DNA of 8,614 nucleotides, from assembly GCA_030835005.1 (NCBI GenBank), contig JAUQWT010000387.1, positions 1 through 8,614 of the forward strand, given 5' to 3'. A program made the position numbers and the translations under genes. Within the stretch, counting starts at the first letter, position 1. Each line of letters opens with the position of its first letter. Positions 1 through 7,500 of the stretch are shown here, one piece after another. The notes below the pieces were generated by a model. That model was not told the origin of the DNA and searched no databases. It was given only the letters and a program-made list of their open reading frames with translations. Source of the DNA: Ignavibacteria bacterium (GTDB taxonomy: Bacteria; Bacteroidota; Ignavibacteria; Tepidaquicellales; OLB5).

Positions 1-1421
1 GCCATGCGGAAGCGGTTATTGAATTCATACCTGTGACGGTGCCTTTCAGTTATGTTAATCGCTTTGTACGTGCTGTAAGTTTTAGTGTTTCTCTTCACGG
101 TGCATGCATATGAACCAAGCCGCATCGTGCCGCCTTTTTCCGTAATGCCTTTTTGCTCTTCCATAAGGTCAATTACATTATTCTTAGTCTTCTTCACCTC
201 TGCGCTGTTTGCATCTCTCAGCTTTAATACATTTCGTGCAAACTCCACTACTGCAAGCTGCATACCGAAGCATATTCCAAAGAAAGGAATCTTGTTTTCC
301 CTGACATATTTTATCGCACGAATTTTGCCTTCTGTACCTCTTTCACCAAACCCGTATGGAACAAGCAGTCCATCTATATCATCCAGGTATCTGCCTGTGT
401 GATGATCCTTTTCAAGATCCTGTGCTGAGACCCACTTAATGTTTACTTTCACATCGTTTTCAGCGCCGGCATGCACAAACGATTCAAGTATACTTTTGTA
501 TGCATCGGGAACCATATTGTATTTACCACAAATACCGATTGTAACAACCTGCTTTGGATTATTGATCTTTTTGACCAGTTTTTTCCATTTGGTTATATTT
601 GGTTTCCCATTTCTTATATGCAGTTTCTTAACAACCATTTCATCCAGCCCCTCAGAGGCAAGCTCAAGCGGTACCTGGTAAATTGTCGGTACATCCCTGG
701 CGGAAACTACACATCCTGTCTGCACATTGCAAAAAAGCGCGATCTTCTCCTTTATCTCCTGCGATACTCCCATGTGGCTTCTTATCACAAGAATATCAGG
801 CTGAATACCGATCTCCAGAAGCGTCTTTACGCTGTGCTGAGTTGGCTTAGTCTTAATTTCTCCTGCAGCTTCAATGAATGGTACATATGTTAGATGGATA
901 GAAAGTGAATTTTCCCTTCCAACCTTCAGCATTAACTGCCTCATTGCTTCAAGAAATGGCAATGATTCAATATCACCTACAGTGCCGCCGATCTCCGTAA
1001 TAATAACGTCAAATTTCTTAGAGTCACCAAGCTTCATCATGCGGCGTTTTATCTCATCAGTAATATGCGGCACAACCTGAACAGTTGCGCCCAGATAGTC
1101 GCCGCGTCTTTCGCGTGATATCACTTCGTAGTAAACCTGTCCTGTAGTGGTATTGTTCGCCTTGCTCATATCCATATCCATGAACCGTTCGTAGTGCCCA
1201 AGATCAAGATCGCTCTCAGCGCCGTCTTCAGTCACAAATACTTCGCCATGCTGGTAGGGACTCATTGTTCCCGGATCAACATTTATATAAGGATCAAACT
1301 TTTGTATTGTCACTCTTAGCCCTCGGGATTTCAAAAGCAGCCCCAGCGACGAAGCGGCAATACCTTTGCCGAGAGATGAAACTACACCACCCGTTAAGAA
1401 AATATATTTTACCTGTTTCAA
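1..1421 (-). CDS. pyrG: CTP synthase, glutamine-hydrolysing (3' end outside window)
   Basis: PyrG makes CTP from UTP, ATP and glutamine in the cytoplasm, the last step of de novo pyrimidine nucleotide synthesis. 473 complete codons are visible; E. coli PyrG has 545 residues, so roughly 70 C-terminal residues lie beyond the left edge. The N-terminal synthetase (amidoligase) domain shows the P-loop GGVVSSLGKG (residues 11-20), then DPYINVDPGTMSPYQHGE and DLDLGHYERF. The class I glutaminase domain begins around residue 300 and has the nucleophile Cys384 in GICFGMQ; the visible end is RHRHRYEFNN. The catalytic His and Glu of the glutaminase triad fall outside the window. The start must be TTG at 1421: an in-frame TAG lies three codons upstream, and the TTG is followed directly by the family N-terminus (KQVKYIFLTGG). 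There is no Shine-Dalgarno sequence. It is downstream of kdsB, which consumes CTP. Identification is certain; the start is nearly so. Confidence 0.97.
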   Translation of the reverse strand, partial: MKQVKYIFLTGGVVSSLGKGIAASSLGLLLKSRGLRVTIQKFDPYINVDPGTMSPYQHGEVFVTEDGAESDLDLGHYERFMDMDMSKANNTTTGQVYYEVISRERRGDYLGATVQVVPHITDEIKRRMMKLGDSKKFDVIITEIGGTVGDIESLPFLEAMRQLMLKVGRENSLSIHLTYVPFIEAAGEIKTKPTQHSVKTLLEIGIQPDILVIRSHMGVSQEIKEKIALFCNVQTGCVVSARDVPTIYQVPLELASEGLDEMVVKKLHIRNGKPNITKWKKLVKKINNPKQVVTIGICGKYNMVPDAYKSILESFVHAGAENDVKVNIKWVSAQDLEKDHHTGRYLDDIDGLLVPYGFGERGTEGKIRAIKYVRENKIPFFGICFGMQLAVVEFARNVLKLRDANSAEVKKTKNNVIDLMEEQKGITEKGGTMRLGSYACTVKRNTKTYSTYKAINITERHRHRYEFNNRFRM

Positions 1422-1454
1422 ATTAGACTATATTTTGAGTTTGTTTTATCATGG

Positions 1455-1480
1455 TAGTGGACGCATTTATGCGTCCACTA
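1455..1480. repeat. Perfect 12-bp-arm palindrome between kdsB and pyrG
   Basis: The arms TAGTGGACGCAT (1455-1466) and ATGCGTCCACTA (1469-1480) are perfectly complementary around a TT centre; a real RNA hairpin would have about 11 pairs and a 4-nt loop. It begins 2 nt after the kdsB stop and ends 33 nt before the pyrG start. No T-run follows on either strand, so it is not a canonical intrinsic terminator. It could be a short dispersed REP-like palindrome, an RNA processing or stabilising hairpin, or an attenuating element between two co-transcribed genes. The palindrome is seen directly; its role is not known. Confidence 0.85.
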
Positions 1481-1482
1481 AG

Positions 1483-2241
1483 TTACATCTTTATTAATCT
1501 TTTAACTTTTTTCAAATCAACTTCTGTATCAACGGAATGGGAATCAATTTTAGTCTCAATAACCTTTATCCTCCCGCCATTATCCAGTATCCTTAGCTGT
1601 TCAAGTTTCTCGGCTGATTCCTGCCTTGAGGGCTTAAGCCGAATCAGCCTTTTGAGAAAACTTGAACTGTAAACATAAAGCCCGATATGCTTGTAATGCT
1701 TTACACTTTTATCATTATCGCGGTTAAATGGAATCGGGTATCTTGAAAAGTATAATGCGTAACCATTATTATCTGAAACAACTTTTACAACATCGGGATT
1801 AAACAATTCGTCATTATTTTTTATGCTAATACAAAGAGTCGATACTTCAAGCTTACTATCAGTCAAAAAGGGCTTGATAGCTTTATCAATGTTTACCGGT
1901 GATATCATCGGCTCATCACCCTGAATATTCACAACAATATCACAACGGATATTCTTAACTGCTTCGCCAATTCTATCTGTGCCGCTTTTGTGTCTGCGGG
2001 AAGTCATTATTGCATTGCCGCCAAAACCCAGAACATCTTCAAATATCCTCTTATCATCAGTTGCAACCAGCACTTCATCAAGCAATTTTGCCTTTAAGCA
2101 TCTTTCGTAAACATGCTGAATCATCGTTTTTCCGTTAATATCAGCAAGGACTTTTGCCGGCAGACGGGTCGATGCATATCTCGCAGGGATAACTCCAATA
2201 ACAACCAATCCTCTTTTGCCTTCTGACTTTTTACTTTTCAC
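1483..2241 (-). CDS. kdsB: 3-deoxy-manno-octulosonate cytidylyltransferase (CMP-KDO synthetase)
   Basis: KdsB couples CTP and KDO to give CMP-KDO and pyrophosphate, the activated sugar used to build the lipopolysaccharide inner core; it is cytoplasmic and marks a Gram-negative envelope. Numbering from the GTG at 2241 (252 residues; E. coli KdsB 248), the family motifs are PARYASTRLP (19-28), VATDD (59-63), SGTDR (86-90), NIQGDEP (105-111, with an Asp expected to bind Mg), YFSRYPIP (164-171), KHIGLY (184-189) and DTEVDL (238-243, second metal-binding Asp). The GTG directly abuts the gatC stop. A TTG at 2208 (codon 12) would give an N-terminus reading VVIGVIPARYAST, closer to the usual family start; the first 11 residues are Lys/Ser-rich and unconserved-looking. 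The gene lies between gatC and pyrG, which supplies its CTP. Product certain, start uncertain. Confidence 0.95.
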   Translation of the reverse strand: MKSKKSEGKRGLVVIGVIPARYASTRLPAKVLADINGKTMIQHVYERCLKAKLLDEVLVATDDKRIFEDVLGFGGNAIMTSRRHKSGTDRIGEAVKNIRCDIVVNIQGDEPMISPVNIDKAIKPFLTDSKLEVSTLCISIKNNDELFNPDVVKVVSDNNGYALYFSRYPIPFNRDNDKSVKHYKHIGLYVYSSSFLKRLIRLKPSRQESAEKLEQLRILDNGGRIKVIETKIDSHSVDTEVDLKKVKRLIKM

Positions 2242-2535
2242 TTACTTATCAAGTACTTTTGGCACTTTAAAGAAATTCTCTGTCTTCTCAGGAGCATTCT
2301 TCAAAACTTCTTCCTTTGTAAGACACTTTTCGTCAATATCGTCCCTGAATACATTTTCAGTATTGTTGATATTCTCAAGCGGCTCAACACTCTCCAGTCC
2401 GGGTATTTCGTTGATAGTCTCAATGTATGTTAGGATCTCATTCATCTCGCCCTGAAGCTTCACTTTTTCTTCTTCGCTGAATCTCAGTTTCGCGAGTTTT
2501 GCAATGTTCTCAACATCTTTTATAGTTACTGACAT
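2242..2535 (-). CDS. gatC: Asp-tRNA(Asn)/Glu-tRNA(Gln) amidotransferase subunit C
   Basis: GatC is the small scaffold subunit of the GatCAB amidotransferase, which converts misacylated Glu-tRNA(Gln) and/or Asp-tRNA(Asn) to the amide forms; it wraps around GatA and GatB. The 97 residues match the usual size (about 95). The helical N-terminus DVENIAKLAKLRFSEEEK, the central LQGEMNEILTYIETINEI and the C-terminal FFKVPKVLD are typical. The start is ATG at 2535, 3 nt after the plsC stop, and the stop abuts the kdsB GTG, so the three genes are almost certainly co-transcribed. gatA and gatB are not in the window, which is common because gatC is often unlinked from them. No Shine-Dalgarno sequence is present. 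The functional link to its lipid and KDO neighbours is not obvious. Confidence 0.93.
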   Translation of the reverse strand: MSVTIKDVENIAKLAKLRFSEEEKVKLQGEMNEILTYIETINEIPGLESVEPLENINNTENVFRDDIDEKCLTKEEVLKNAPEKTENFFKVPKVLDK

Positions 2536-2538
2536 ATT

Positions 2539-3222
2539 TTACTTTTGATTTAAATTTTCCATTACAATATTCCTTATATCATTCAGCAGTTCTTTATCTT
2601 TCCTGTACTGAACAGGTTTGCCGATCGTCATTATTACTTCTCCCGGCCTTACCCTGGCGCTTCCTATCGGCATTCTTTCAAATGTGCCTTTCAATGAAAC
2701 CGGGACAAGGTCTGCCTTTGATTTCTCAGCCAGGAAGAACATTCCGCGCTTAAACTCTCCAATCGAACCGTCTTTGGTTCTGGTACCTTCCGGGTAGATT
2801 ACGACCGAAAGCCCCTTTTTCACTCTTTGGGCGGCTTTGTCAAGTGATTTCATTGCATCACGGATATTGACTCTATCTATAGCTACAAAGCCGGCACAAT
2901 ACATTGCCCATCCAAGCACGGGCACTTTATTGATCTCTTTCTTGTATATCATCCGCACATTATCAGGAAGCTTTGCAAGCTGTACAAAGATATCAATATA
3001 ACTTGCATGGTTTGAAATGTATATTTTTCCCCTCGCGGGATCAACATTTTCCGCGCCTCGAACTGTTACCTTAATTCCGTAAATGAAAAGAACTGCATTT
3101 GTCCATATTTTCATTAAGGGATTTGACAGTTTACTGCGATAATCGAACGGGTAGATTAGAATAGAAATAATTGCCACTATCAAAGAATAAAGGACCACAA
3201 CAAAGTTTTTTATCAGCCACAT
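2539..3222 (-). CDS. plsC: 1-acyl-sn-glycerol-3-phosphate acyltransferase (PlsC family)
   Basis: This is a membrane-bound LPLAT/PlsC-family acyltransferase, expected to acylate lysophosphatidic acid to phosphatidic acid, the precursor of CDP-diacylglycerol and all phospholipids. Residues 7-25 form one hydrophobic N-terminal segment, followed by the soluble domain. Motif I is NHASYID (71-77, catalytic His72 and Asp77, the HX4D pair); FVAIDR (112-117) fits motif II; YPEGTR (143-148) is motif III; LVPVSLKG is motif IV. The 227 residues are within the normal range for the family (about 200-270). ATG at 3222 is chosen; a GTG two codons earlier (3228) is possible. It is the first gene of the minus-strand cluster, 3 nt before gatC. 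Family assignment is firm; the exact acyl acceptor (lysophosphatidate or another lyso-lipid such as an ornithine lipid precursor) cannot be proven from sequence alone. Confidence 0.9.
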   Translation of the reverse strand: MWLIKNFVVVLYSLIVAIISILIYPFDYRSKLSNPLMKIWTNAVLFIYGIKVTVRGAENVDPARGKIYISNHASYIDIFVQLAKLPDNVRMIYKKEINKVPVLGWAMYCAGFVAIDRVNIRDAMKSLDKAAQRVKKGLSVVIYPEGTRTKDGSIGEFKRGMFFLAEKSKADLVPVSLKGTFERMPIGSARVRPGEVIMTIGKPVQYRKDKELLNDIRNIVMENLNQK

Positions 3223-3387
3223 ATACACAAAAATACAAAAATATTTCTTCTATTTTTGTACTTAGCAATAATAACCATTTAATAACTGGGGATAAATTTA
3301 TAAACTTTTTCATATACTTTTTTCTGGTATATTCGTATCTAACCTAATAGCCACCAGTAGTAACTCGCGGCTGGATAATCAATAAAA
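3223..3387. promoter_or_regulatory. AT-rich divergent intergenic region, plsC / carA
   Basis: These 165 bases lie between two divergent gene starts and must hold the promoters of both units unless transcription comes from further away. The plsC-proximal side is strongly A/T-rich with TATTTTTG boxes on both strands. For carA I see only partial promoter matches (TATTTTTG at 3251-3258 with no -33 partner; TAAATTTA at 3293-3300) and call none. Near carA the sequence becomes less AT-rich, and CCAG (3354-3357) and CTGG (3371-3374) could form only a weak stem. I see no pyrimidine attenuator or riboswitch. Confidence 0.5.
3228..3269 (-). promoter_or_regulatory. Candidate Bacteroidota-type promoter for plsC cluster
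   Basis: On the minus strand TATTTTTG (3243-3236) matches the Bacteroidota -7 consensus TAnnTTTG exactly, with ATTG (3269-3266, one mismatch to TTTG) 22 nt upstream as a possible -33 element. The predicted transcript would begin around 3232, giving a leader of only about 10 nt before the ATG. A second identical TATTTTTG (3235-3228) lies directly downstream as a tandem copy. The region is A/T-rich, so chance matches are likely. Confidence 0.3.
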
Positions 3388-4482
3388 TTGAGAGAAAAAC
3401 AGAAAGTATATCTTCGTTTGGCAAACGGCAAAACCTTTGCAGGCTATAGTTTCGGGAAATACGGGAATTCCGATGGCGAAGTAGTATTTACTACTGGAAT
3501 GACCGGTTACCCCGAATCTCTCACAGACCCTTCATATTCAGGGCAAATACTTGTTTTTACATATCCTTTAGTAGGCAATTATGGTGTGCCAAAATTTGCA
3601 AGGGATGATTCTGCTGAATCTATCCAGGATGGATTTGAATCCGGCAAAATACAGGTCAGAGGGATGGTTATTTCGAATTACAGCTCAGAATACAGCCACT
3701 TTGATGCAGCGGGATCACTTGACGATTGGCTTATGGATAATGATATACCCGGTATTTACGGAATTGACACCAGGGAACTTACAAAGACCTTAAGAACTAC
3801 CGGCGTAATGCTTGGAAAGATAACAACTGATCTTGAAGATATTGTTACAGATATAGTTGATCCAAATGAAACCAATCTTGCTGGGCTTGTCGGCGTGCAG
3901 GAACCGGTTGTTTATTCACCTAAGAAAAAAAATCCCCAAAAAATATTACTGATTGATTGCGGAGTTAAAAATAATATCATTCGTAACTTTCTCAAAAGGG
4001 GAGCCGAAGTGATCAGAGTGCCGTATGATTACGATCCTGTGAATTCAAAATATGATTTTGACGGAATATTTGTTTCAAACGGTCCGGGCGACCCGAAAGT
4101 GTGCAAAACTACAGTCAGCAATCTCAAAAATTCTTTTGATCTAGGCAAACCTATTTTCGGAATTTGCCTCGGCAGCCAGATCTTGGGACTTTCAGCCGGA
4201 GCAGATACTTACAAGCTTAAGTTTGGCCACCGTTCGCAGAATCAGCCATGCATAGAAGTGGGGGGACACTGTTACATTACTTCGCAGAACCACGGTTACG
4301 CAGTTGATACAAAAACTTTGCCCGAAGACTGGGCTGAATGGTTCGTAAATAATAACGACGGCACGAACGAAGGCGTAAAACACAAAACCAAACCTTTTTT
4401 TGCCGTACAGTTTCACCCTGAATCATCTCCCGGCCCGAATGATACCGGCTGGCTTTTTGATAAGTTTATAGACATGATTTGA
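3388..4482 (+). CDS. carA: Carbamoyl-phosphate synthase small (glutaminase) subunit
   Basis: CarA hydrolyses glutamine and channels ammonia to CarB to make carbamoyl phosphate for pyrimidines (and arginine where that pathway exists). It has 364 residues, slightly short of E. coli CarA (382). The N-terminal CPSase_sm_chain domain (about 1-150) has FTTGMTGYPESLTDPSYSGQ, PLVGNYGVP and YGIDTRELT. The class I glutamine amidotransferase domain follows (about 185-364): SNGPGDP, nucleophile Cys260 in FGICLGSQ, SQNHGYAVD, and the His343/Glu345 pair in FHPESSPGP, so the triad is complete. The start is TTG at 3388: an in-frame TAA lies four codons upstream and only ATA intervenes, so no ATG start fits the conserved N-terminus. 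There is no Shine-Dalgarno sequence. The wording of the motifs (SSEYSHF, GHRSQNQP) resembles Bacteroidota CarA as I remember it. It precedes carB by 96 nt and is probably co-transcribed with it. Confidence 0.97.
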   Translation: MREKQKVYLRLANGKTFAGYSFGKYGNSDGEVVFTTGMTGYPESLTDPSYSGQILVFTYPLVGNYGVPKFARDDSAESIQDGFESGKIQVRGMVISNYSSEYSHFDAAGSLDDWLMDNDIPGIYGIDTRELTKTLRTTGVMLGKITTDLEDIVTDIVDPNETNLAGLVGVQEPVVYSPKKKNPQKILLIDCGVKNNIIRNFLKRGAEVIRVPYDYDPVNSKYDFDGIFVSNGPGDPKVCKTTVSNLKNSFDLGKPIFGICLGSQILGLSAGADTYKLKFGHRSQNQPCIEVGGHCYITSQNHGYAVDTKTLPEDWAEWFVNNNDGTNEGVKHKTKPFFAVQFHPESSPGPNDTGWLFDKFIDMI

Positions 4483-4512
4483 AAGCTTTAACTACAGAGA
4501 ACAGAGTTGAGC

Positions 4513-4524
4513 ATATCGCGATAT
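4513..4524. repeat. 12-bp perfect palindrome in carA-carB gap
   Basis: ATATCGCGATAT is a self-complementary 12-mer 31 nt after the carA stop. It is too compact to form an RNA hairpin with a loop, so if it matters it is more likely a DNA site (dimeric regulator or methylation target). One occurrence cannot distinguish a site from chance. Confidence 0.4.
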
Positions 4525-4535
4525 TTGATGTATGG

Positions 4536-4555
4536 ATTCCCGCCTTCGCGGGAAT
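4536..4555. repeat. REP-like GC-rich hairpin in carA-carB gap
   Basis: ATTCCCGC (4536-4543) and GCGGGAAT (4548-4555) pair perfectly around a CTTC loop, within the context GGATTCCCGC...GCGGGAATGACA. Palindromes of this wording are familiar to me as short dispersed intergenic repeats in many bacterial genomes. No T-run follows, so it is not a classical terminator; in a polycistronic message it could stabilise the upstream carA segment or reduce read-through into carB. The hairpin is seen directly; the repeat class is inferred. Confidence 0.7.
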
Positions 4556-4578
4556 GACAAAGTTACAATCTGTCCAAT

Positions 4579-7500
4579 TTGACAAATTTGAGTAATCCTG
4601 TTAACAAAATATTGCTTCTAGGTTCCGGCGCGCTGAAGATCGGCGAGGCCGGCGAATTCGATTATTCCGGCTCGCAGGCTATTAAAGCCCTCAAAGAAGA
4701 AGGCAAATATGTTGTGCTTGTCAATCCCAACATTGCCACTGTGCAGACCGATAAGGGACTGGCTGATAAAGTATATCTGCTTCCCGTAAACCCCTACTTT
4801 GTTGAACAGGTGATAAAAAAAGAAAGACCCGAAGGGATAATGCTTGGCTTCGGCGGGCAGACTGCCCTTAACTGCGGCCTTGAGCTTAACAGATCCGGCA
4901 TACTTAAAAAGTATAACGTAGAAGTACTTGGCACACAGGTTGATTCAATTAATAAGACTGAAGACCGCGAGCTTTTTGTAAAAGAGCTTAATAAGATAAA
5001 AATAAGGACTCCAAAAAGTTTGGCTGTAACAAGCGTTAAAGCGGGAGTAAAAGCAGCAAAGGAAATTGGTTATCCTGTAATTCTAAGGGCTGGATTTACG
5101 CTTGGTGGACTAGGCTCAGGATTTGCCAACAATGAAAAAGAAATTACTAAAACTCTGAAAGAAGCATTCAATTATTCGCCGCAGGTATTAATAGAAGAAG
5201 ACCTTCGCGGCTGGAAAGAAATTGAGTATGAAGTAGTAAGAGACTGTGTGGATAACTGCATTACTGTATGCAATATGGAGAATTTCGATCCCCTTGGCGT
5301 ACATACAGGCGAGAGTATTGTGATAGCTCCCTCACAAACACTTTCAAATGCAGAGTATCACCAGTTACGTGATATATCCATCAAAACCATAAGGCATTTT
5401 AAGATAATGGGCGAGTGCAATATTCAGTTTGCCCTAAATCCGCACTCGGTGACTGAAGAAGGCGAGTTTGACTACCGAGTAATTGAAGTAAATGCCAGGC
5501 TTTCACGTTCATCTGCGCTTGCATCAAAAGTAACCGGTTACCCGCTTGCATACATTGCCGCTAAGCTTGCCCTTGGGTATAAACTTACTGAACTGGAAAA
5601 TTCAATTACCAAAAAAACTTACTCATGTTTTGAGCCTGCGCTTGATTATGTTGCGCTGAAAATTCCAAGATGGGACCTGCAGAAATTCCCAAGGGTCGAA
5701 GAAGAAATAGGCAGCAAGATGAAATCCGTTGGCGAAGTTATGGCAATCGGCAGAAGTTTTCCCGAAGTGGTACAAAAAGCAATCCGTATGCTTCAGGTGG
5801 GTAAATTCGGGCTGGTGTTGAATAAATCCAAAACGCAGACGATTAAAGAAGATATTATAACACCTACCCCACGCAGACTATTTGCTATTTCACGCGCCTT
5901 AAGGGATGGTTACTCAGTTGATGAGATCCATAATATGTCTATGATAGACAGATGGTTCCTTTACCAGATCGCCGAAATTGACACCTTAAGGAAAGTTGAG
6001 ATCACTAAAGAAGAAATTACCAAAGACTTCCTCATAGAAGCAAAAAGACTTGGTTATTCTGATAAACAGATCGGTATTATGACGGGTACAGATGAAGATG
6101 AGATAAGAATGATCAGAAAATCGCTTGGCGTATTACCCGTATTCAAACAGATAGATACACTTGCAGCTGAGTATCCCGCAGATACAAATTACCTGTATTC
6201 AACTTATCACGGTGAGTATTCTGATATTGAAGAAACCAAAGAGCGAGATGAGAAGAAGATAATGATACTTGGTTCAGGGCCGTACAAAATTGGCTCTTCA
6301 GTTGAGTTTGACTGGTGCTGTGTTAATACTGCTAAATATCTAAGAAAGCTTGGCTATAAGGTCATAATGGTTAATTATAACCCAGAAACAGTAAGCACTG
6401 ATTATGATATATGCGATAAGCTTTACTTTGAAGAGCTTAGCCTTGAAAGAGTGCTTGATATCTATGAATATGAAAAACCGCTTGGAATAATTATTTCAAT
6501 GGGCGGACAGATACCCAACAATCTTGCCTTAAAACTGCATGATAGCGGTGTCTGGATACTGGGTACTTCGCCGCACTCCATAGATAAATGCGAAGACAGA
6601 AACAAATTCTCTTCGATATTGGATAAACTTGAAATCGACCAGCCTGTTTGGCAGGAACTTTCTGATCTTAAACAGGCAAAAAAGTTTTCGAATAAGATAG
6701 AGTATCCAGTCTTGATTCGCCCGTCTTATGTGCTATCCGGAACTGCAATGAAAGTTTGCCATGATGACAGATCTCTTGAAGATTATATCAAAGAGCATGC
6801 CGCGATCTCCAAAGACTTTCCTGTAGTGATTTCAAAGTTTGAAGAAGGCGCAAAGGAAATTGAAATTGACGGTGTTGGCCAGAATGGCGAGTTAATAATT
6901 TACGCAATCAGCGAACATGTCGAAAATGCCGGTGTGCATTCAGGTGATGCAACGCTTGCAATACCGCCGCAGAAGCTTTATTTCGAAACAGTTCACCAGG
7001 TCAAGAGAATTACCAAGGCAATCGTCAAAGAACTAAAAATTACCGGCCCTTTTAATATACAGTTCCTTGCAAAAGAAAATAAGGTAAAGGTTATTGAGTG
7101 TAACCTGCGCGCAAGCCGTTCATTCCCGTTTATTTCCAAGGCAACAGATTATAATTTCATTGAGTTTGCAGTTGGCTCTATTTTGGGACATGATATTAAG
7201 GGTGATTATAAAACGCTTGATCTTGATCACATCGTAGTTAAGGCACCGCAATTCTCGTTTTCAAGGCTTAGCGGGGCTGACCCTATTTTAGGAGTTGAAA
7301 TGTCCTCTACTGGCGAGGTTGCATGTTTTGGTGAATCCATGGAAGAGGCTTTCCTGAAATCTCTGCTTTCAACCGGATTCCGCCTGCCGAAAGAAAATAT
7401 CCTTTTGACTCTTGGCGATCTTGAAGATAAAATTGAATTCCTAGATAGCGCAAGAAAACTTAATGAAATGGGATTCAGGATTTTCGCCACAACAAATACT

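Noticed and set aside
85..1080. Plus-strand open frames of 68-140 codons in the first kilobase
   Set aside because: They lie antisense to the clear pyrG reading frame on the minus strand and have no recognisable domains.
1..1421. pyrG as a broken gene
   Set aside because: The frame is intact from the TTG to the window edge and stops there only because the window ends; conserved motifs are in order.
1455..1480. Rho-independent terminator after kdsB
   Set aside because: The hairpin is strong but neither strand has a following T-run, and pyrG starts only 33 nt beyond it.
3131..3313. 60-codon minus-strand frame overlapping the plsC start
   Set aside because: It overlaps the well-supported plsC N-terminus in another frame and the A/T-rich promoter region; low-complexity hydrophobic translation with no family resemblance.
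4483..4578. Pyrimidine-responsive attenuator or riboswitch before carB
   Set aside because: I see separate palindromes but no leader ORF, no mutually exclusive terminator/antiterminator pair and no T-run.
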